Assembly (NCBI GenBank): GCA_902472795.1
Contig: CABROZ010000036.1
Coordinates: 1 to 19,303, forward strand
Source of the DNA: an uncultured Bacteroides sp.
GTDB lineage: Bacteria; Bacteroidota; Bacteroidia; Bacteroidales; Bacteroidaceae
DNA length: 19,303 bases
Direction: 5' to 3'
Shown here: in pieces, positions 15,197-19,303 of the stretch
Layout: each line of letters opens with the position of its first letter
How positions within the stretch are numbered: position 1 is the first letter of the stretch
The notes under the pieces: model-generated
What the model saw: the letters and a program-made list of their open reading frames with translations, nothing else
Told to the model about the DNA's origin: nothing
Databases searched by the model: none
Made by a program: the position numbers and the translations under genes

Positions 15197-15853
15197 ATGA
15201 AAATAGAATTGGTTGACTGGAAGCTGATACCTTATGCCGAAGCGTGGCAGCGGCAAGAGGAGTATTTTGACGAATTGGTGAATGCCAAGTTGGCAAAAGC
15301 CGAGTATGTGAATCGTGTCGTGTTGTGCGAGCATCCTCCCGTATATACGTTGGGACGTAGCGGAAACGAACAGAATATGTTGCTGAATAAGGCTCAATTG
15401 GATCGGATAGGTGCTACGCTGTTTCATGTGGACCGGGGCGGAGACATTACGTTTCACGGACCGGGACAGCTGGTTTGTTATCCTATCCTTAACATGGAGG
15501 AGTTTGCTTTGGATGTCCGTTCCTATATCAGGTTGCTGGAAGATGCCGTAATTGCAGTGTGTGCTTCATATGGCATTGAGGCCGGTCGGGTTGAAAAGGC
15601 TACAGGTGTGTGGTTGGATGGAGGAAAGCCGGCAGCGCGGAAAATTTGTGCCATTGGTGTGCGTTGCAGTCGTTATGTGACCATGCACGGCTTGGCTCTG
15701 AACGTGAACACGGATCTGCGTTATTTCAGTTATATTCATCCTTGTGGCTTTATCGACAAGGGGGTTACGTCGCTTCAGAAGGAATTGGGGCGTGAACTGC
15801 CGATGCAGGAAGTGAAAGACAAGTTGGTGAAAGAACTTGTAAGCCGATTGTAA
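15197..15853 (+). CDS. lipB: Octanoyl-[acyl carrier protein]:protein N-octanoyltransferase LipB
   Basis: A 218-residue cytoplasmic enzyme that moves octanoate from acyl carrier protein to lipoyl domains, the first step of lipoate attachment. The substrate-binding region RGGDITFHGPGQ spans 80-91. The catalytic pair is Lys149 in RKICAIG and Cys183 in HPCGF, both present. ATG 15197 is the natural start; the next in-frame Met is at residue 61, inside the domain, so a downstream start is excluded. Its products serve GcvH and 2-oxoacid dehydrogenases, so it is linked in function to gcvP on the other strand. It is divergent from the DUF3298 lipoprotein gene. No lipA is in the window, and no terminator with a T run was seen after it. 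Confidence 0.96.
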   Translation: MKIELVDWKLIPYAEAWQRQEEYFDELVNAKLAKAEYVNRVVLCEHPPVYTLGRSGNEQNMLLNKAQLDRIGATLFHVDRGGDITFHGPGQLVCYPILNMEEFALDVRSYIRLLEDAVIAVCASYGIEAGRVEKATGVWLDGGKPAARKICAIGVRCSRYVTMHGLALNVNTDLRYFSYIHPCGFIDKGVTSLQKELGRELPMQEVKDKLVKELVSRL

Positions 15854-16044
15854 TGCAACTTTTGTAGATAGGAAGCTGTCTCTTGTATTTTGATTCGTTT
15901 GAGGCTGTTTTTTAGGGTGGATAAAAAACAATGCAATTCCGTCTTTAGGTTGTATGCGTATTTATTGATAAACGTTACTTTCGGTTCCCTTGGAAATAGT
16001 TTTGGGTATTTATTTTTCAAAAGTTCAATGCTGCTTTGTCGGTA

Positions 16045-16081
16045 AACTTTTCTGTTTGTATGTTCACAAACAGAAGAAGTT
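16045..16081. repeat. Inverted repeat upstream of the pheT promoter
   Basis: TTCTGTTTGT (16050-16059) pairs perfectly with ACAAACAGAA (16066-16075) around a 6-base loop. AACTT (16045-16049) and AAGTT (16077-16081) extend the stem to 15 bp with a one-base bulge. No T run follows on either strand, so a standard rho-independent terminator is unlikely. It ends 60 bases before the pheT -7 element. It could be an operator, or a processing or termination structure for lipB mRNA. Confidence 0.55.
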
Positions 16082-16141
16082 CCGTTGGTTAGGAATGTGA
16101 AATTCTTCCCTTATCATACTCTGTCAACCAAAAAATCTTAT

Positions 16142-16149
16142 TAACTTTG
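16142..16149 (+). promoter_or_regulatory. -7 element of the pheT promoter
   Basis: TAACTTTG fits TAnnTTTG; transcription would begin near 16156, with an A/T-rich leader of about 29 bases lacking a Shine-Dalgarno site. The surrounding 18-mer (16133-16150) is shared with lipB. No convincing -33 TTTG was seen. Confidence 0.45.
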
Positions 16150-16184
16150 CAGGTCACTTTTGATAACAATAAAATAATAACAAT

Positions 16185-18647
16185 ATGAATATCTCTTATA
16201 ATTGGTTGAAAGAGTATGTCGATTTCGACTTGACGCCGGAAGAAGTTGCTGCTGCGCTAACCTCTATCGGACTGGAAACTGGAAGCGTGGAAGAAGTGCA
16301 GACCATTAAGGGTGGTTTGGAAGGTCTGGTGATCGGCGAGGTACTGACATGCGAACCTCATCCTAATTCAGACCACATGCACGTTACGACGGTGAATCTG
16401 GGACAGGGAGAGCCTGTACAGATTGTCTGCGGGGCATCCAATGTGGCAGCCGGTCAGAAAGTTGTAGTAGCAACACTGGGGACAAAATTATACGACGGTG
16501 ATGAGTGCTTTACCATAAAGAAATCGAAATTGCGTGGTATTGACTCCAATGGAATGATTTGTGCTGAAGATGAAATAGGTATTGGAACCGATCACTCCGG
16601 AATCATTGTTTTGCCTGAAACGGCTGTGCCGGGTACACCAGCCAAGGATTATTATAACATTAAGAGTGATTATCTTCTTGAGGTGGACATTACTCCTAAT
16701 CGTGCCGATGCATGTTCGCACTATGGAGTGGCGCGCGACTTGTATGCTTATCTGATTCAGAATGGCAAACAGGCAACCTTGAAGCGCCCGTCAGTCGATG
16801 CTTTTGCTGTTGACAATCACGATTTGGATATTCAGGTTACTGTTGAGAATACGGAAGCTTGCCCCCGATATGCCGGTGTGACCGTGAAAGGCGTGACCGT
16901 AAAGGAGAGTCCGGAATGGTTACAGAACAAGTTGCGCGTCATCGGGCTCCGTCCTATCAATAATGTAGTAGATATCACCAATTATATCGTTCATGCTTTC
17001 GGACAGCCGCTTCATTGCTTCGATGCCGACACCATCAAAGGTGGTGAAGTCATTGTGAAGACAATGCCCGAAGGAACCCCGTTTGTGACTTTGGATGGCG
17101 TGGAGCGAAAGTTGAATGAACGCGATCTGATGATTTGCAATCGCGATGAGGCTATGTGTATAGCCGGTGTGTTTGGCGGACTGAATTCGGGATCGACCGA
17201 AGCGACCAAAGATGTTTTCCTGGAAAGTGCTTATTTCCATCCGACGTGGGTACGCAAGACTGCACGCCGTCATGGATTGAATACTGATGCTTCATTCCGT
17301 TTTGAACGGGGCATCGATCCTAATTCTGTTATTTACTGTCTGAAGTTGGCGGCTCTGATGGTGAAAGAGTTGGCTGGCGGAACAATCTCATGCGAGATTA
17401 AAGACGTATGTTCGGCAGACTTCAAGGATTTCAGAGTAAACCTTCCTTATGAAAAAGTACATTCTTTAGTAGGTAAGACAATTCCCGTAGAGACCATCAA
17501 GAGTATTGTTACAAGTCTGGAAATGAAAATCGTGGAAGAAACTTCTGACGGACTTGTTTTGGATGTGCCTCCTTATCGTGTGGATGTACAGAGAGATTGC
17601 GATGTCATTGAAGATATTTTGCGAATTTACGGTTATAATAATGTAGAGATACCGGCAAGTTTGAAGTCATGTTTGATGGTTAAGGGTGAACATGACAAAT
17701 CAAACAAATTGCAGAATCTGATAGCCGAGCAATTGGTTGGTTGTGGCTTTAATGAGATACTGAACAACTCATTGACAAGAGCTGCCTATTATGATGGGTT
17801 AGAAAGCTATCCGTCGAAGAATTTGGTCATGCTGATGAACCCATTGAGTACCGATCTTAATGCGATGAGACAGACCTTGCTGTTTGGTGGATTGGAAAGT
17901 ATTGCCCATAATGCGAACCGGAAGAATGCTGATCTGAAGTTCTTCGAGTATGGAAACTGTTACTATTATCACGAAGAAAAGAAGAATCCGGAGAAGGCTT
18001 TGGCTGCTTATGCCGAGGATTATCATTTGGGACTTTGGGTTACAGGTAAAAAAGTATCCAACTCGTGGGCACATGCCGATGAGGACAGTTCGGTGTATGA
18101 GTTAAAGGCCTATGTTGAGAACATATTTAACCGCGTAGGCTTGCATATGCGTGACTTGGTGGTAAATGTGTCCAATAATGATATATTTGCTGCATCTTTA
18201 TCCGTACAGACAAGGGGTGGAAAAGTACTGGCTTCTTGGGGTATTGTTTCCCATAAAATACTGAAAGTTTTCGATATCGACAGTGAGGTGTATTTTGCGG
18301 ATATCAATTGGAAAGAATTGTTGAAAGCCATCAGAAATGTAAAGGTGAACTATGTTGAGCTGACTAAATTCCCTGCTGTAAAACGTGACTTGGCTTTATT
18401 GCTCGATAAGAAAGTTCAGTTTGCCGAGATAGAAAAAATCGCGTATGAAACTGAGAAAAAACTGCTGAAGGAAGTATCTTTGTTCGATGTTTACGAAGGT
18501 AAGAATATGGAAGCCGGAAAGAAGTCGTATGCGGTGAGCTTCTTGTTGCAGGACGATAATGCAACTCTTAACGACAAGCAGATAGACAAGATAATGCAGA
18601 AACTTATTAAAAACCTTAAGACGAAACTTGGTGCTAAATTAAGATAA
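16185..18647 (+). CDS. pheT: Phenylalanine-tRNA ligase beta subunit
   Basis: An 820-residue subunit of the alpha2-beta2 enzyme that charges tRNA-Phe in the cytoplasm; the catalytic alpha subunit (PheS) is not in the window. The usual order is intact: N-terminal domain, an EMAP-type tRNA-binding domain (about 40-150, with HPNSDHMHV), the B3/B4 editing region (about 200-385, including NNVVDITNYI and GLNTDASFRFERG), a B5 domain with PPYRVDVQRDCDVIEDILRI, the inactive synthetase-like core, and a C-terminal FDX-ACB anticodon-binding domain (about 725-820, from LTKFPAVKRDLALLLD). ATG 16185 follows an A/T-rich leader. Separate from pheS, as is common in Bacteroidales, it appears to be transcribed alone. 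No attenuator or T-box was found upstream. Confidence 0.97.
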   Translation: MNISYNWLKEYVDFDLTPEEVAAALTSIGLETGSVEEVQTIKGGLEGLVIGEVLTCEPHPNSDHMHVTTVNLGQGEPVQIVCGASNVAAGQKVVVATLGTKLYDGDECFTIKKSKLRGIDSNGMICAEDEIGIGTDHSGIIVLPETAVPGTPAKDYYNIKSDYLLEVDITPNRADACSHYGVARDLYAYLIQNGKQATLKRPSVDAFAVDNHDLDIQVTVENTEACPRYAGVTVKGVTVKESPEWLQNKLRVIGLRPINNVVDITNYIVHAFGQPLHCFDADTIKGGEVIVKTMPEGTPFVTLDGVERKLNERDLMICNRDEAMCIAGVFGGLNSGSTEATKDVFLESAYFHPTWVRKTARRHGLNTDASFRFERGIDPNSVIYCLKLAALMVKELAGGTISCEIKDVCSADFKDFRVNLPYEKVHSLVGKTIPVETIKSIVTSLEMKIVEETSDGLVLDVPPYRVDVQRDCDVIEDILRIYGYNNVEIPASLKSCLMVKGEHDKSNKLQNLIAEQLVGCGFNEILNNSLTRAAYYDGLESYPSKNLVMLMNPLSTDLNAMRQTLLFGGLESIAHNANRKNADLKFFEYGNCYYYHEEKKNPEKALAAYAEDYHLGLWVTGKKVSNSWAHADEDSSVYELKAYVENIFNRVGLHMRDLVVNVSNNDIFAASLSVQTRGGKVLASWGIVSHKILKVFDIDSEVYFADINWKELLKAIRNVKVNYVELTKFPAVKRDLALLLDKKVQFAEIEKIAYETEKKLLKEVSLFDVYEGKNMEAGKKSYAVSFLLQDDNATLNDKQIDKIMQKLIKNLKTKLGAKLR

Positions 18648-18925
18648 TGCATTCTTGAAAAAAAGTTTTGAGTTGTACTCAGATTCTGACGATAGAAGAT
18701 ATATATGGAACGTTAGTTTGCTTGCCATTGCTTGCTTTGCATATATATTTAGGTATATGAATGGTGCGGTGGCTTGGAATAAAGTTCTTGGTCGCAGTAC
18801 TCATAAGTGATGTATAAGGGCCGGAATTGGCAAACTGGATGTATCTCGTATTTGAAGTGTATGACTTGATTAGGAAGATTAAGACATTAAAAAAAGGTAA
18901 TATAACAATTTAAAAATAATAAACC

Positions 18926-19303
18926 AATGGGAAGAGCGTTTGAATATAGAAAAGCTACAAAACTGAAAAGATGGGGCCATATGGCCAAAACATTTACTAG
19001 ACTGGGTAAACAAATTGCCATAGCTGTGAAGGCTGGTGGCCCGGAACCGGAAAATAACCCGGCGTTGCGTTCGGTGATTGCTACCTGTAAGCGCGAGAAC
19101 ATGCCGAAGGATAACATTGAACGTGCAATTAAGAATGCTTTAGGAAAAGATCAGAGTGATTATAAGAGCATGACTTATGAAGGATATGGTCCTCATGGGG
19201 TAGCGATATTTGTTGATACGCTGACTGATAATCCGACACGTACGGTTGCTGATGTACGCAGTGTGTTCAATAAGTTTGGAGGAAACTTGGGCACAATGGG
19301 ATC
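18926..19303 (+). CDS. YebC/PmpR-family protein, 3'-truncated by window edge
   Basis: The first 126 codons of a YebC-family gene, open to the last base; full-length members have about 240 residues. The start MGRAFEYRKATKLKRWGHMAKTFTRLGKQI is a close variant of the family N-terminus (usually MAGHSKW...). GGPEPENNPALRSVI, NMPKDNIERAI and YEGYGPHGVAIFVDTLTDNPTRTVADVR follow in order. Members are described as DNA-binding regulators (PmpR) and, more recently, as ribosome-associated factors easing stalls, so the exact role here is open. ATG 18926 follows an A/T-rich leader. The 278 bases after pheT have no clear terminator; TATATTTA (18744-18751) with TTTG 23 bases earlier is a poor promoter candidate, so read-through from pheT is possible. 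Confidence 0.94.

Larger units (their letters stand above)
15854..16184. other. 331-base gap between lipB and pheT
   Basis: It is A/T-rich, with no credible open frame. It contains an inverted repeat (16045-16081) and the likely pheT -7 element (16142-16149). The part at 15854-16044 shows nothing I can name. No T-box or Phe-rich leader peptide is visible. Confidence 0.65.

Noticed and set aside
15854..16184. T-box or Phe-attenuator ahead of pheT
   Set aside because: No Phe-rich leader peptide, no T-box motif and no terminator hairpin with T run between the promoter and pheT.
18669..18681. Small hairpin TGAGT/ACTCA after pheT
   Set aside because: A 5-bp stem without a following T run is too weak to call a terminator.
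18810..18869. 19-codon open frame between pheT and yebC
   Set aside because: No ribosome-binding context, no pattern of aromatic codons typical of a leader peptide, and too short to support.

Overview
The window looks like chromosomal DNA of a gut Bacteroides/Phocaeicola-type bacterium (order Bacteroidales). Three things suggest this. Start codons are preceded by A/T-rich leaders rather than strong Shine-Dalgarno sites. Several genes carry the Bacteroides-type -7 element TAnnTTTG (with TTTG/TTG near -33). The proteins (NtrC-type regulator with the extended Bacteroidetes receiver loop, 949-residue GcvP, 820-residue PheT) have family features typical of that order. The species cannot be fixed from sequence alone.

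Layout from left to right. (1) The 3' two thirds of a phosphoglucomutase/phosphomannomutase gene on +, closed by a hairpin terminator. (2) A minus-strand block: an acyl-CoA synthetase with its own promoter; then, in transcription order, a sigma-54-type response regulator, its histidine kinase and a K+/H+ antiporter with a C-terminal RCK_C-like domain. (3) A 617-base non-coding stretch (7350-7966) holding a 195-bp MITE-like interrupted palindrome and a degenerate array of 20-23 bp units. (4) A minus-strand pair: a lipoprotein metallophosphoesterase overlapping a secreted, barrel-like protein of unknown function. (5) A minus-strand series of DUF4163/DUF3298-like lipoprotein, rsmG, MBL-fold hydrolase and gcvP, ending in a strong terminator. 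(6) On +, lipB, pheT and the start of a yebC-family gene cut by the window edge.

Most genes are core metabolism or translation: sugar phosphates, fatty acid activation, glycine cleavage, lipoylation, 16S rRNA methylation and tRNA-Phe charging. gcvP and lipB are linked in function, because the glycine cleavage H protein carries a lipoyl group. They lie in divergent units about 2.5 kb apart.

I found no phage, CRISPR, toxin-antitoxin or defence system, no insertion sequence with a transposase, and no RNA gene. The least explained sequence is the intergenic DNA: the MITE-like palindrome apparently lying in the leader of the two-component operon, the two arrays of roughly 21-bp period, and an 18-mer shared (17 of 18) by the lipB and pheT promoters. 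The metallophosphoesterase/barrel pair is the most open protein-coding question.
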